Of a DNA stretch of 64,000 nt, positions 33,259 through 45,320 are shown piece after piece (the stretch's first letter is position 1; each line of letters opens with the position of its first letter). Source of the DNA: Fasciola hepatica (Eukaryota; Platyhelminthes; Trematoda; Plagiorchiida; Fasciolidae). Both the position numbers and the translations under genes were made by a program. The notes below the pieces were generated by a model that did no database searches, was not told the DNA's origin, and saw only the letters and a program-made list of their open reading frames with translations. The stretch spans positions 1,364,001 through 1,428,000 of the forward strand of contig CANUEZ040000028.1 in assembly GCA_948099385.1 (NCBI GenBank). The letters run 5' to 3'.

Positions 33259-33959
33259 ACTGGGCCCACAAGAGAAACTCACCTCTTAATTCCAGGGAAA
33301 GGCACTTGTTGTCACGGCTAGGGACAACGCTGACGGCCACACACGAACAAAGCCAATTCATCATGGATGCTGTAAACAAGGTCGAATACCTTAGAACCTT
33401 GGTGAATTCGATTTTGGGGAGGCGGATTATTGTGCAGCAGCAGCACAAAATGCATGCGATGGGCTCTTCAGATTGAAGTCTGCATCGTTATGCCCAAAAC
33501 CAAAGATTTTCAAGCCCGTGTGTATTATTTGAACTTTTGCCTCCTACAGAACATGCACACAAGCACGGTCGCCCTTCTGCAAATGGGACGCCGCCCGTTT
33601 GGAGAACATGCTGCCTTTCATTGTGTGGCTACGGGCAGAGGAACAAGAAGAACGAGCATAGGCTCCAGGGGCTCGAAGGGAACAAGACTTATAGGGCACA
33701 GAATGGCCCTTCCGCTGTAGCCTGCATAGTGTATTCCAGGCGGCTCCAGACTTCCGAACGAGGGGTGATGGGAAGACATTTTTATCTGGGTTGATGGCTA
33801 AATCTTACTTTGTGGCAAGCTAAATGTAGAACAGCCCAGAAAGGTGGCCTCAAGCACAGTACGGAATGGAATTTTGCAACTTCCAAACCTGATATTACCG
33901 AAATTCAAGGAACTACGTCCACTGAGGAAGGGGGCGGTAATACTTTTTGCCGCCATATC

Positions 33960-34280
33960 TTATTATTAGGCAATATTAAATCAGGACTCTGTAAATCGTA
34001 TTCGGCTGTGCCAGTTCCCAGAACGATCGTGGGGGTGAAACCAGGCCACTGTTTCCGACCTACCCGGAATCGAGTGTCCAAGCAGTATGCAAACCGATAG
34101 GAGGTTGAAGCAGTTTACCAAATATTGCGAATATAGAAGAAGTAGCCTTCTTCGGGGGAACTAACTGAATTTAATTAGGTTTTACCCTTTTGCACTCCGC
34201 TAGGACCGGTCTGCTACCACAACACTCATCTCTGCGTGAAATTAAAGCTGGATCGTAAGTTTTGTTCATTCCATCGTAAT
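33960..34280 (+). repeat. Second-family element, C-terminal segment, copy 1
   Basis: Nucleotides 33984-34112 closely resemble the reverse complement of 58780-58925, including gaaaccaggc-actgtttcc and gcaaaccgaaagg/gcaaaccgatagg. The conceptual frames also correspond (PRTIVGVKPGHCF versus PRMIVGVKPGYCF). It probably lies in the region following RT of the second non-LTR family. The protein identity is uncertain. Confidence 0.55.
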
Positions 34281-34300
34281 ACGTGTACATAATATGTACA

Positions 34301-37300
34301 TTCGCCCAGAATGTTAGCCATTAGGCGCAATCAGCAAATGATTTCCGCCACTTCCAGACCCGGAAACAACAAAATTATGTGAGTCGGATCCACCCAGCAA
34401 CGGAATGTTCGTTTCAAGAAACGCGGTATCGAAATATAAGACAATAACAAGGTAGAAGTTAACATTTCGCACTCGGCTAAGCACGTTCTCAGGCTGAATG
34501 CCGAAACGGGACGGAATCAAAAGCAGCTGAAAGACCAAAACCAAATTTTGGCAAGGTCAGTGAAGAGACAGGAAGTTGAATCGGTTAAACAAAGAGTGGA
34601 GAAAGGGGAGAAATGGCCACTGCTGACGAACTAACAGAATTCGGTGGAAGTTTTCCAAAATGCCATCCGCGTTCTAAACGGTATATCTAGCAACTCCCTT
34701 CCATTATAGACAAGATATCGTCTTGCTGGTGCGTCTACATCCCACCCATTGAAATCTTATTTATCTAACAACTTCGCTACGCACCTTCACGCGTATCTTC
34801 CAGAGTCAGTTTGGTTCCACCCCACTCACTGTTCTGTAATCAAAGATTTCTACATCTCCGTGACCTAATTCATCCCAGTCTTACTTCACCCAGTCCATCA
34901 ACCCCGTATATAAGATAAATGTCTCCGGACAACTTTTTGTTTTAATCCATACAATAGTACGATTTCCACCGCATCCAGTGCTGATGCTATCTTTTTTTGA
35001 TACTCAACGAACTTTTGCCAGCTCGCAACCCCGCATTGCGTTTGAGTCCTGGAACCAAAGCTATATAGTTCACTTCCCATCCCCCTCTGTTGCTTCGGTC
35101 AACCCAATACCCCTCATACGTAGCACTCTTGCACTTTCCCGGTTTGCATTCACCCACTGATTTGTTCCTGACTGGCAGACAGGCCCCCCGCTACCCTCGA
35201 CGCCTTGAGCATATTCTTTCTAAACCTTGACCTTTCGTGCTTTTCCGACCCAGAGCCAGTGCTCGGAAATCTGAGATCGCTGAATCTAGCAAGTTCAAGG
35301 TGTCCCACGCCGTCTTAACAACTGAATCCCGCCCTGTCAAGCTTTTGACATTGATAACAAGGCTTCCAGCTGTTCAGAAGACCTTCAAAAGAGTATAGCG
35401 GAACCTTGAAAAGAAGTCCCATTTGATTGATGAAGCCTTTTTAAATATTTCTCCGCTGGTTAATCCCCCTGATACCGTAACTGCTGCATGCATTGCAGCA
35501 TGCTTTGGGTTCATCCGAAATATACCATTAATAATAACATTATAAATCCCCAAAACTTAGTTTCAGAGAGGAAATCTTCGGAATCGGTTACAAGCGAAGC
35601 TCATCGTCGCACGTTTTTTGTGTATAAAGAGTCGGTGTCCTCATTGTTCCATACCACTTGCCCCTATCGCTAGTCAGGAGCGCCATACTCATCTCATGCA
35701 ACTTGGCTCACTATAGATGTCTTTGCATCAGGCTGCCCAAAAAGTCGTAGCGTCACAGCTACCCTCTGCTATTCCGGTTCATGGGCGGCCTAATATCCAG
35801 GTATTTCCTTAGAGACAAATTGATAGTTACCGCCAGTTCACCTTTCAGGGACATCAGGATACGTCCCTTCAAAACAACTCTTCATCGAGAAGCAAATTGG
35901 TCACTCAAACTCAACTACGCCCCAACCAAGCACGCCTATCCCAACGGCTCTGGCTCAAAGCCCACTCAGCTCCTCACTGGCAACATGCCACTGGCGGATC
36001 CAGCACACCATGCCGTCTGCCAGTAACTTGTTGACCGAGAATTGCATAGCTATCCATCACCCGCCATACTTCCTTGCAAAGGCCCCTTTCTAAAATCTTC
36101 TCTAGCAGCCCCAGCTCCCAGTGGCTCCAGTCCCGCGACCACATGCCAGATGGGCGTTTTATATCTTTATAAATCCCACACCTCCAAAAGTTAGCCTCGA
36201 AGTCAAAACAAGTCACTGGTTAACGACCAACTTCCGCCGTACCAGTTCCCATCCCTCTATCGGGCTCTTGTTACGTGTTGCTGACCACAGTTCTCACTCC
36301 GCTGACGCCAAAATCCACCCACTCGACGCAAACTTAGACCAATCGGGTTTTAGCCCCCCTTAGAAGTGCTTTCTCAGATCCTCTACGCACTAACAGGCAA
36401 CTCAGTCTACGTCTGCATTTGGTCAACTGATCTTTTCGCCAAACGCCCCTTGCTTCCCATCGAAGTTTCCTGAAAGCTTACTGTCGGCTTCTACGGGAGT
36501 CAACCAGCTGCGCTGCCTCCCAGCTTCACCTGATGCCACCGACCCTACAAGTAGGAGTAACCATCAGATCTATGTTCGTGCCAAAACATATCTTTTGCCG
36601 CACCCCTACCTGCACTATCTTTCCCCTCTTCCGGCCGGAAGGGGTAGGCCATCCATCAATCTCCTCTTCCAATCTGTGTTCCTTCTAACCTCTTGATACC
36701 AACCCTTACAGCATAGCTTTTGCAAGCCCCTGTCTTCTTCCCTGCTCCTTACCACCAGTCTCCGCTGAATCTCGAAGTACCACTCGTGGTACTAACAGGA
36801 ACTCCGGGGTCGGACCTGTATCCCGCCTCCCCACCTTACATACTAATCCTACCCACGCACCCTCGTGAGCATTCAATCTATTCTATTTATGGGCGCCCCC
36901 TCTCCATCCCCCAACTCACACCTTCAAATAACTCACCTAAATCCCTCCACCTGTACACCTACCTATCGGCCTTGTACTGGCCCTATCCAGGGAGGCAGGT
37001 TGTTCGCAGGCAAGGAATAAGTTTTTTCCTGACTGGTGCCTTCCACGCCGCTGGCTTTATCTCAATCCGCCTCGCAGAAAGCGTCCATAACCTTTCACAA
37101 AGCTACTTTAATGATCTCTCTCAAAAATAGTCACCTAGCCATAACCCTTTACTTGAGCTTAGTCCGTCGGAGCTCGTCCAATGCTCAAAGAATACAGTAT
37201 AAAACCACCCAACTGGTTCCTCCGGAACACTTCTCTGTCCAACCCCAGACTCAGGTCGAATATGATCTACGTGTGTCCCCGGGGAAAATCTGCCTGTCAC

Positions 37301-38149
37301 CATATTATCGGTTCTTTACATCGTGTTTCAACTCTTCTACTTCGCTCAGAGGAGTTGCCCACCTCCAACTTAATAGATTATCATAGATCTTATTCGGTTC
37401 TCAGTCCGATATAAATGAGCTTCACCACATGAAACTCTCTCACAGAATCAATTCCTGATATCGGTGTTATCACCGGAACTTGGGTCATGGAACACACTCT
37501 AACAAGCAAAATTCTGCTCGAAAAAACAGCGTTTTGGGCAAGCAGGACTAACTGGAGCATAGGTAGGCGCCCAGTTTGCGTAAATTACGCCTCTCCTCTA
37601 TTTTTAACTAGAAGCACCACACTTGAATCAATCCCGGATACCCCACGGCATAAAATTCGGTAGGCAACCACTGTCATTCCTGTTAGCTCTGTCCATCGCC
37701 CTCCCCCCCACACACTGCTACTGTTTTACTTCTCTTAAATGAGGACTCTAGTTACTTTCTACTGCTACAGTCGGCGGCAAATATTGCAGCCGGTGATTGC
37801 ACTTGGCTTCAAATGTTCTGATTTACACTCAAAGCGCCTCCCATCTTACTGGAATTTGTCCCCATCACCCTCGCCTTGGGCTGGGTGCAACGCTTTGGAA
37901 CCTTATTAGAACCATCGACGTTGTAAAACTCATACCTTCTCACACCTTTCCCAACATTTTGATCGTGATTTTCCATAGCTTTCCAGGCAGCGATCAAAAA
38001 ACACAGCAGGTAATCCTTCATTCCATCCCGGTCCATTAGGCTATCCGATCTGAATGAACAATTCCTTTGGGTTACCTTGGAATCAACTGCCGAACCTCAT
38101 CCACAGATAAGGTTAGAGCAATGTCTCCTAATGGTCGACATCCAGAAGA
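34301..38149. other. Unassigned repeat-like DNA
   Basis: The sequence is mostly pyrimidine-rich on the plus strand from about 34.7 kb. At 35517-35540 there is GAAATATACC followed by an ATT/AAT tail, the same 3'-terminal phrase as family X, with only a weak hairpin before it. Short open frames (for example 36720-37130 and 37036-37386) show no domain. No host exon or RNA gene is supported. Confidence 0.35.
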
Positions 38150-40150
38150 CGGCTGATAGCTTCCACCTCGAAGTGGAAGCCCGTCTATCAAAGCTCAGTC
38201 ACACTGTCCAAAGCCCCCTCTAAGGAACTCGAAACCAGCCACTTTCCAATGAAGCATCTCATGAAGCAAAAAATTCACCTCCGAACCCACAACTTCCCTC
38301 TCAGCAGGTTGAAATTTCTACCTGACACTGTCCGCCGTCTAGAGGAAATTTGGCTTTGCATTGAAGAGGCCTAGGCTGTGAGACATCCCAGTTAAGCATT
38401 GAAGCTCCCACCCATACAGCAGTCTGAAAGTTTGAAAGGAGGAACTTATTTTGAGCACAACGCTCTACCCTATGGAATTTCGGTCAAATCCCACCATGAT
38501 ACGACTAAAGCTTTTGGCATTTAGCTCTCTACTTGTATGACTCTGCCACAGGCAAAGCTCTTCCACATCCTCCTGTAGTCAACAATTCATCTTAGTCTAT
38601 TATAATACCTGCCGTAAACAATATTTCCAGGCTACTTAGGGTCGTGAAGTATCCGCCCATCTCGGACCAGATGGGACGCCACAAGCCGCAGTCACCAAAC
38701 GTAGATCAAACCTGCCACTTCTACCGATAGGCCTACTGAATTTGTCACTCAACCCCGGTTAGGCACCATCAAACGAGAGGCTTTTAGCCATTGTACCACC
38801 GCACAAAAAGGACCCTTTGTTGAACTTGCCCGATACAGTCCCATTGATCGCATCTCTGTCATACTCATAAGAATGGAAACGGCAGTTACCAGTGGATTCC
38901 TTGCCTATCTTCTCGCTTTCAACCGCCTCAGCAACAGACAGCACGGGTTTTTCGAATCGAATTCCTGCGCCACGTGCCAGTATGGGTTCTTTAGCCCAGT
39001 TGATAGCGGTCGGGCATCGGCCATTTTCTTCCTTGATACGTCAAGGGATTTTATAGTGTCCAACAAAAACAACCTCACAGCCTAACCGCTTTCTTTGGCA
39101 TCGCGGATTCACCTTTTCACCAGTTAGGGTCCTGACTCACAAAAGGTACCCAAGTTGCCCCCAAAGACGGTCATAAAAGTGTCCAAGACCTGTAATATAT
39201 GGCTTCATTGAGTGCATTGTATCGGGTCCTTAATAAACCCAGCGGAAATTGATGACGCAATGAAAATAGTACACTGGGGAACAGGTATAATGATTGGGAA
39301 AGGCGGTCCACAATAACTTGCCCATTGATACTACTTCTACACTCAGCATCATTTCCACGAGCCCCTCCGCATTGAATGTTGGTGTCTCTCCCGGACGACG
39401 AGATTCTCCAGTAGAAAGAGCAAGATCCTAACCTACAAATTTCCATTGCTCCTTGAATCCTAAACTCTTGTCGGACCCCCAATTGTCCGTTGACCTACCA
39501 TCCGTGGTTTGGGTCACAACTACTCTGGCTCCCCTGAATTCTCTGGGTACGACGCCACTCAAGCGGTCAAGGCCAAACGAGGAGAGGTTCTTGTCTTCTA
39601 CTCTTTTCGTCTCCGGGCCATATTTGTCATTATCTACAAATTTCACTTGAAGCCTTGCTTGGACGTTGCCCAATAATAATGCTTTCTTACATGTCAAAAT
39701 CTAACAGAGTGCGTCAGGAGGCATGCACAGGCATTTGCCAAATGACTACTCGGTCGGTCCACGTCTTCAGGCCTCAGTAAACGAAGTCAGCACCTGAATC
39801 TTGACCTAGTCTGACTCCAAATCCTGAAACAAACTTATCTTTACGAAACCTGCTCAACGGCGGCCTGCTTTTCTCTGGCCCGCTAAGCTTTTTTGCGAAA
39901 CCCCACGCCCACCCCGGCATTGGTATACTAGTATTCACTTCACCATTACTAAGTTGCCCCTACGGTCAAACTTCATCCTTCCCGTCCGCTCCAAGCTCTG
40001 GAATAAGCTGCACATCGTCATCCAAGCCCCTCAGATCAAACCCAAGTTTCTACCGGTACTCACTCCATACAATAACGTTGCCCGTTTACTTCAATTAACC
40101 AGTGCGGGCATATCTTAAGATGCAGCATTCGAAAGGGGCCTCAACTTCCA
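38150..40150 (+). pseudogene. Decayed CR1 copy spanning the left edge of the inverted repeat
   Basis: CR1 segments appear in order on the plus strand. First come FVELARYSPIDRISVI near 38815, RQHGFFESNSCATCQYGF (38930-38990) and FFLDTSRDF (39030-39055, catalytic Asp kept). IDDAMKIVH lies near 39250-39275, a rearranged form of FADDMKIVY. The C-terminal end LWNKLHIVIQ lies near 40000, and the element ends near DAAFERGLN at about 40140. It is frameshifted throughout. The left boundary of the large inverted repeat (39324) falls inside it, just after the DD segment. Confidence 0.7.
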
Positions 40151-42185
40151 AGTCTAGCAAACTCCTTCGGAAATCACGCACCAGTTATTCACGCAAACAA
40201 TCAACGACAAAAGGACCTCACCTCTGAGAGGATTCTTGAAGCTTGATTGGCTGTGGCCAATACCCGTACCGTTTAAACGGAATTGAACGCCACTTCTTCC
40301 CCACCTTCCACGTATACTCTGCTTCCCCTTTCCCCGTGGTCTCAAGCATCATTACGCTTTATCCTCTCATAGTTCGTATTTCCCCCCTTAAGTGCTGAAT
40401 CACAGCTGGAGCAAACCCAGGTTGCGTTTCTTCGTTCATCTTCCCATCCAGTCCTCCACCAATGCGCGTTTCACTCTCCGTGCTGGCCGAATGCCTCGAT
40501 ACTGTGGTGGTCACTTCCATGATAGATGCGTCTTGATGACAGTGCCCTGCGGTCGTATATCAATTGCTGTCCACATTGGCTCCGCCCTCTAATACCACTC
40601 ATAACCTGGCCACCTGATCTTGGTCCATACACCTTCGTTGGTGATACTATGCCCCATATATAATCATCAACGAACACTGTCGCCAATTCCAACGGTGCGG
40701 CGCACGGTTAGATTCGCTGCCCTAACCGGCGCACACCGGGCGTGCAGGCCGTCTACAACGATGTGAGGGCACGAATACTCCAGCAGATTACAGCTTCTGT
40801 GTTCAATTCATGAAGGTTTTTGGGTTGGGTGTTCAGCTCACGGCCGGCCCCATCCACTCGCGAGAACTACAGACTGCGCCCTCCCACTGTCACCGCTCTA
40901 TCGCATCCAATAGGGTATTTTGTGTCCCTTGGGTTCACTAAATCTGTCCATTTACTATCAGGCATAAAACTGTCCATCTCCATCGCTCCGAACATGTCAT
41001 GCATGTTTTTTGCCTGCCTACTGTTCCATTGCAGATTTACTTGTCCCGATACTTCCTCTCTACTTTTTCGGTCGTCATCAAGTGAATAACCTGTAACAAA
41101 ACGAGTACATAGGTCTTAGCGGTGAACTTCCGCCTGCCTTTTACTTTTTATTGAAAATTTCTTCTATCTCTCTTCTCACATATTGCTCACCACACCCATC
41201 ATCGTTTTATGCTACCTGCGCTGTTTTGTTCTGTCATTTTTCTGTCTTACCACGTCCAACCTGCCGTACGGGGGACGATATATCATGATCTTTCGATGTA
41301 ATCCTTGGCCCACGACCTAGCCCTGTCCGCTTTTTCTGTTCCATGTACTCATCTCCTCCTTAGATAGTTCATCGTTACTATCGCCGTATCTTTGGACCCT
41401 AGTTCCCTTTCTCCGCTAACAGTCCACGGTCCATCGACTAGGTCAAAACTATTTTCAATCTGTACTCCACAGCCATCCCCCCTTTAATTATCCTTCTACT
41501 TCTCCCATGATGAGCATCGGTTTTCCATTAATTCTTTTTCCCAGTCATCAACACATGTGCACTTGCATGTGGATGGTTTAATCGGTCTACTCTTGCCCAT
41601 TCCCTTCGAATAAATCTCTCATCTTTCCTCCCCTAGATTTTGCTTGCCACAGCGCATCTCAGTTAATTTCGTCCGTGTCCTTTTTCCGTTGACTCGTCGC
41701 CCACTACCGCCATAAATATGACGATATATCATGGTCTTCTTTTGTTACTCTGGACCATCCAATCCACTCGTACCTGTTCCATTGGATTATTACAATATTC
41801 ATCTCTTCCTTACATTATTTACCGTCGCTATTTCTCCACTGAGCACACATTGTTCCACTCTCCAGCTCAGTTTCTATGCTAATAGTTTGAGTTTCATGAA
41901 AACATAAAATATATATTCGCCATGCGCTCCCCAGCATTTTGCCAACCTTTCCCCTGCCATACTTCTGCAGCCACTCCCCAGACGTGAGTCGGCTTCCAAC
42001 ACATCCGTACGGAACGGCCACCGTATACCAAGTTCTCCAGAATTTCTAGCCGACCGACTCGTCTTTTTCGTCCTATCTCACCCTCTTCCCGCTCCACATT
42101 GTGTTTTGTGCTCTGACGTAACACACGTTTGAGCAATGCGTAGCCAAATTTGCAACGGATCCCGAAATCAAAAAGCGAATACCCG
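40151..42185. other. Pyrimidine-rich part of the left arm, no gene
   Basis: This is C/T-rich DNA following the CR1 stop, probably its 3' UTR. Two segments about 437 bp apart resemble each other. They start near 41183 and 41629 (ttgctcaccaca / ttgcttgccaca). Both then share gacgatatatcatg (41275 and 41712), tgttccat and catctcctcctta/catctcttcctta. Short frames only. Confidence 0.5.
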
Positions 42186-42491
42186 TGATAATCTACGATA
42201 CTAGATTATTGAATGAACAATGACACAAAAAATACAAACCTCACTAATGAGATCACAAGGACTGAACAAACGAGAAACCGAATTGCGGCGTGCAAGCAAG
42301 GAGCACGTGTGTCACGCAGGTCCAGAACGAGGATATGACAAAGTAGCGCTCTGAGCGCGAACAAACAACATTTGGTCCGTAAAAACAAACAGTTCGTAAA
42401 GACACATCAATACTGCAAGCAAGTGAGTGATGTTAAGAAAATCACTGAATCGCAAAGGTTTTAGGGGGATTTTCCACGACCGGTCGTTACA
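42186..42491 (-). repeat. BEL/Pao-type LTR (3' LTR of the broken element)
   Basis: On the minus strand the LTR starts TGTAACGACCGGTCG at 42491, directly after a purine-rich tract (GGAGG…GGTGGGCGG). It ends about 306 bp later in …TAGATTATCA, giving the usual TG…CA termini. A small palindrome (AATCTA…TAGATT) lies near the end. It lies downstream of the BEL integrase on the same strand, as a 3' LTR should. The mirror copy at 45015-45320 starts TGCAACG. The 3' end is inferred from the terminal CA only. Confidence 0.65.
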
Positions 42492-42515
42492 CCGCCCACC
42501 AAAATCCTCCCGTAT
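42492..42515 (-). promoter_or_regulatory. Purine-rich tract before the BEL LTR
   Basis: The minus strand reads GGAGG, ATTTT, GGTGGGCGG and then TG of the LTR, the expected polypurine-tract position of an LTR retrotransposon. The right arm lacks this tract, because the two inverted copies diverge within 2 bp of the LTR start. Confidence 0.55.
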
Positions 42516-42760
42516 CCTTAGCAGTGTCAAAGGTTTGGTACAAAGGTACTGATTCTTCTTACCTACCTAGGCCCTGCTGTCAGTGCGCGCGCCTAATGCC
42601 TATCGTCAACGTTCTACTCATGGATGCACCTAATCCGTTGGCCACACAGACGAGAGGCCATTCTACATCTTCCACGAGAACAACTGACCAATGGCGGGCC
42701 TGAAGGGGACACATAGATGCTGTCCTTGGTAGAGCCGTTCTGCCCCGGCTGTATGTGCTC

Positions 42761-43100
42761 GCGTGAGTGTGTATGTGTATGGTGTAATCGTCGCTACCTC
42801 CACATATGCAAAAGACATTTCAGTAACGTCAACAAAAACAAATTGCGAACACCGTCACATGTTTGATAGGGGTCGCATGACATAACTTGCTTCGGGTATC
42901 TGTGTGTGTGGATGTACAATGGAATCGCATTTGTCACCACATATCGGAAAAAACCTTCTGTAATGTCAACGAAAGACTGTGAGCACTGTAACGTGTTTGA
43001 CGGGGACCATGTGGTATAACGAGTACAATGTAGGTGAGTGTACTACGCGGTGTATGATCGCTCGATACGTCAGTTTGTCGGGATTGCTTCCATATATGGG
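42761..43100 (-). repeat. Degenerate tandem repeats, period about 134-137 bp
   Basis: Two and a half units lie between the BEL pol frame and its LTR. Paired phrases include gtaacgtcaac/taatgtcaac, and accgtcacatgtttgatagggg/actgtaacgtgtttgacgggg. The third, partial unit begins near 43032. The region is non-coding and lies in the presumed 3' untranslated part of the element. Confidence 0.6.
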
Positions 43101-43137
43101 GTTTCTCTACCCACCTCGATGACTAGTGCGAAATAGT

Positions 43138-44600
43138 CTACTGGGCCTCAGCGTTATCAGCTTCTCCGCCCTCGCTCTTGAGTAGGCTAATACTGCGTCT
43201 GCCACGAATGAGCACTCCGTTAGCTGTCTTCACCTTCACCGTTCTTATCACTCCGTCAGTGCTTTCGATGATTTCCTTGACTACACCCAAGGACCAGGTG
43301 CTTAAATGTGCGCGTTCGTCTGCGATCGTCACTACATCCCAACCCTAAATGGTCTTGTCCTCACCAGCCACTTTTTCGAGTCTGCGGAGCCGGTAGGTAC
43401 TCCTGCAGTCAGCGCCTCAAGAAAACCTTGGCAAGATAGTTCGCCTGTTTCCATCCGTGGGGGTAGCTCCCACGAAGGTTTACCGGCCCTTGGAAACCCT
43501 CGTTCGACCTTAACGTCAATAAGCCGTTCGGGGTGAGCGCCAGGTGGGTGGGGTCGCCGTTCATTACTGGAACCAGGGGGCGGTTGTTCAGAATTCTCTC
43601 AACCTCAGTCATGACGGTGTTCGGCGCCTCGTCGTCGGGCGACTGTTGCTCCATGATTGACAGCAATATCCGTCTGGCGGACCGGATCATGCGTTTCCAT
43701 AAGCCGCCGCGGTGACCGGCGTGCGGGGGGTTGAAATGCCATTGTAAGCCGTAGGCCACGGTTCGATCCTGCAGTTCGTCCATGTTCATGTTTTTGTGCC
43801 AACGCTGCAATTCCCGGTGAGCGCCCACAAAGTTCGATCCATTATCTGAGTATATATCGGCCGGTACGCCTCTTTGGTTGATAAATCTTTGCAAGGCCCG
43901 TGGGAAAGAATCGGTCGTCATCGAATGTGCGACTTCTAGGTGTACCGCGCGTGATTTCATGCACGTCATGATACATCCATATCGGTTTTCTAATCTCTTC
44001 CCGCACTTGATCCACAAGGGCTCGAAATAGTCCAACCCGGTGTCGCTGAACGGCCACCAGCCAGCAGTCACCCTGCATTCTGGTAGCGGGGCCATGTGTT
44101 GTTTGCCTGCCGTGGCATTGCGTCTCCTGCGTCGCACACAACGTCGGATCACGAGTTTTACAGTCGCTCGTCCTTTCAGCAACCAAGGGCGCTTTCGGAT
44201 GACGCTCGTCACGTGACTTTCCCCGGCATATCCCTCCATGGCGTGGACGTGTTGACTCATTAGCTCTACTACAGGTTGTCTCGCAGGCAGCAGTATAGGA
44301 CACTTTGTGTCGAAGTTCAGGTGGGCGTTGGTCAGCCTACCATCCACCCGCAGCAGTCCGTCGATGAATTTGGGGTTTAAACGCCTCAGCTCGCCCCTTG
44401 GAGATGGCATGTCTCTATTGGTCGGCCCCACTTCTTCCGCCCTCTTGAGTTCTCGGGCGAAAGCCTCGCGTTGTATCATTCTGAAAATATCGTATTCGGC
44501 AGCTTGCAGCTCATCGGGACTTGTCGGGCCGACCCGTATTAGGCAGGACCGTTCGCAAGTACTCGTTCAACCCAGACGCCGCACCAGACAAAGCACACAA
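43138..44600 (-). pseudogene. BEL/Pao integrase, C-terminal pol fragment
   Basis: The minus frame matches the end of a BEL/Pao polyprotein. An upstream helix TSPDELQAAEYDIFRMIQ precedes the first Met of the 356-codon frame. A degraded zinc finger follows, with RRCVRRRRRNA where the family has CVRCRRxNA, so one Cys is lost. Core: TGLDYFEPLW (first Asp, ~residue 140) and YSDNGSNFVGAHRELQ (second Asp, ~207). HRGGLWKRMIRSARR stands where the family has GGxWERxVRS, so the catalytic Glu is Lys. A stop and frameshift follow near 43409. The terminal TWSLGVVKEI…GVIRTVKVKT segment (43138-43332) is the DUF5641-type tail. Gag, protease and RT are absent. The integrase is dead. Confidence 0.85.
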
Positions 44601-45012
44601 ACCGAATGACTGCGTTACGATATGCGCACACTTATACATGATAACTGGGCCGATCAAAACCAGTGATGTTAACCAAACAAAGACCACTTAAGTACTAATC
44701 ACAGTGCGAATACTATTGAGCTTTCATGCCAACACATAGCTTCAACCGCATTTACAATTCAAGGTTCTATATCCTGTCAACTGAGCATTGTTGTACTCCA
44801 GGCTTGTTTGAACTTATCAGCGCTTTCATTGTGGCCCGACCAGGTGGCCGCAGTTTGAGGCAGGGATTTATTCACAAAAGAGACCGAAGGTGCGCCGAAG
44901 CAACCGGGGTAAGATTATACGATGACGAACAAATGTTTTCACCCAGAGAAGGAGTAGGTAACAATCAAGATGCTATGAAGAGGTTGTATGCTGCGACGGA
45001 ATGTTGGTATCA
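44601..45012. other. Spacer between the BEL fragment and the right arm
   Basis: A 112-codon plus frame covers most of this stretch (44726-45064), but it resembles nothing I know and runs into the LTR. It marks where the broken BEL element is joined to the inverted arm. No polypurine tract precedes the right-hand LTR. Confidence 0.35.
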
Positions 45013-45014
45013 GG

Positions 45015-45320
45015 TGCAACGACCGGTCGTGGAAAATCCCCCTAAAACCTTTGCGATTCAGTGATTTTCTTAACATCACTCACTTGCTTACAGTATTGAT
45101 GTGTCTTTACGAACTGTTTGTTTTTACGGACCAAATGTTGTTTGTTCGCGCTCAGAGCGCTACTTTGTCATATCCTCGTTCTGGACCTGCGTGACACACG
45201 TGCTCCTTGCTTGCACGCCGCAATTCGGTTTCTCGTTTGTTCAGTCCTTGTGATCTCATTAGTGAGGTTTGTATTTTTTGTGTCATTGTTCATTCAATAA
45301 TCTAGTATCGTAGATTATCA
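45015..45320 (+). repeat. BEL/Pao-type LTR, inverted copy in the right arm
   Basis: This is the mirror of 42186-42491, starting TGCAACGACCGGTCG on the plus strand and ending near 45320 in TAGATTATCA. It points away from the spacer. No polypurine tract, primer-binding site or gag is recognisable next to it. Confidence 0.6.

Larger units (their letters stand above)
30050..34300 (+). mobile_element. Decayed second-family non-LTR retrotransposon (Jockey/CR1-like)
   Basis: Pieces of a non-LTR element appear in plus-strand order. A possible endonuclease C-terminal part lies near 30100-30400 (weak). An RT segment lies at 32770-33260. A segment at 33970-34110 is repeated on the opposite strand at 58780-58925. 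Everything is frameshifted and interrupted. The family differs from the CR1 copies elsewhere in the window by the NHRLL…LESLG form of its RT. The 5' half (30.4-32.7 kb) contains nothing I recognise. Confidence 0.45.
39324..42493 (+). repeat. Left arm of a large inverted repeat (3170 bp)
   Basis: This arm is the reverse complement of 45013-48182. Every paired position I checked sums to 87506, so there is no net indel along the arm. I found six mismatches by eye (39333, 39381, 39386, 40730, 42416 and 42489 against their partners), giving about 99.8% identity. From outside in it contains the C-terminal part of a CR1 copy, about 2 kb of pyrimidine-rich DNA with a degenerate internal duplication, and a BEL-type LTR. 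Confidence 0.92.
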
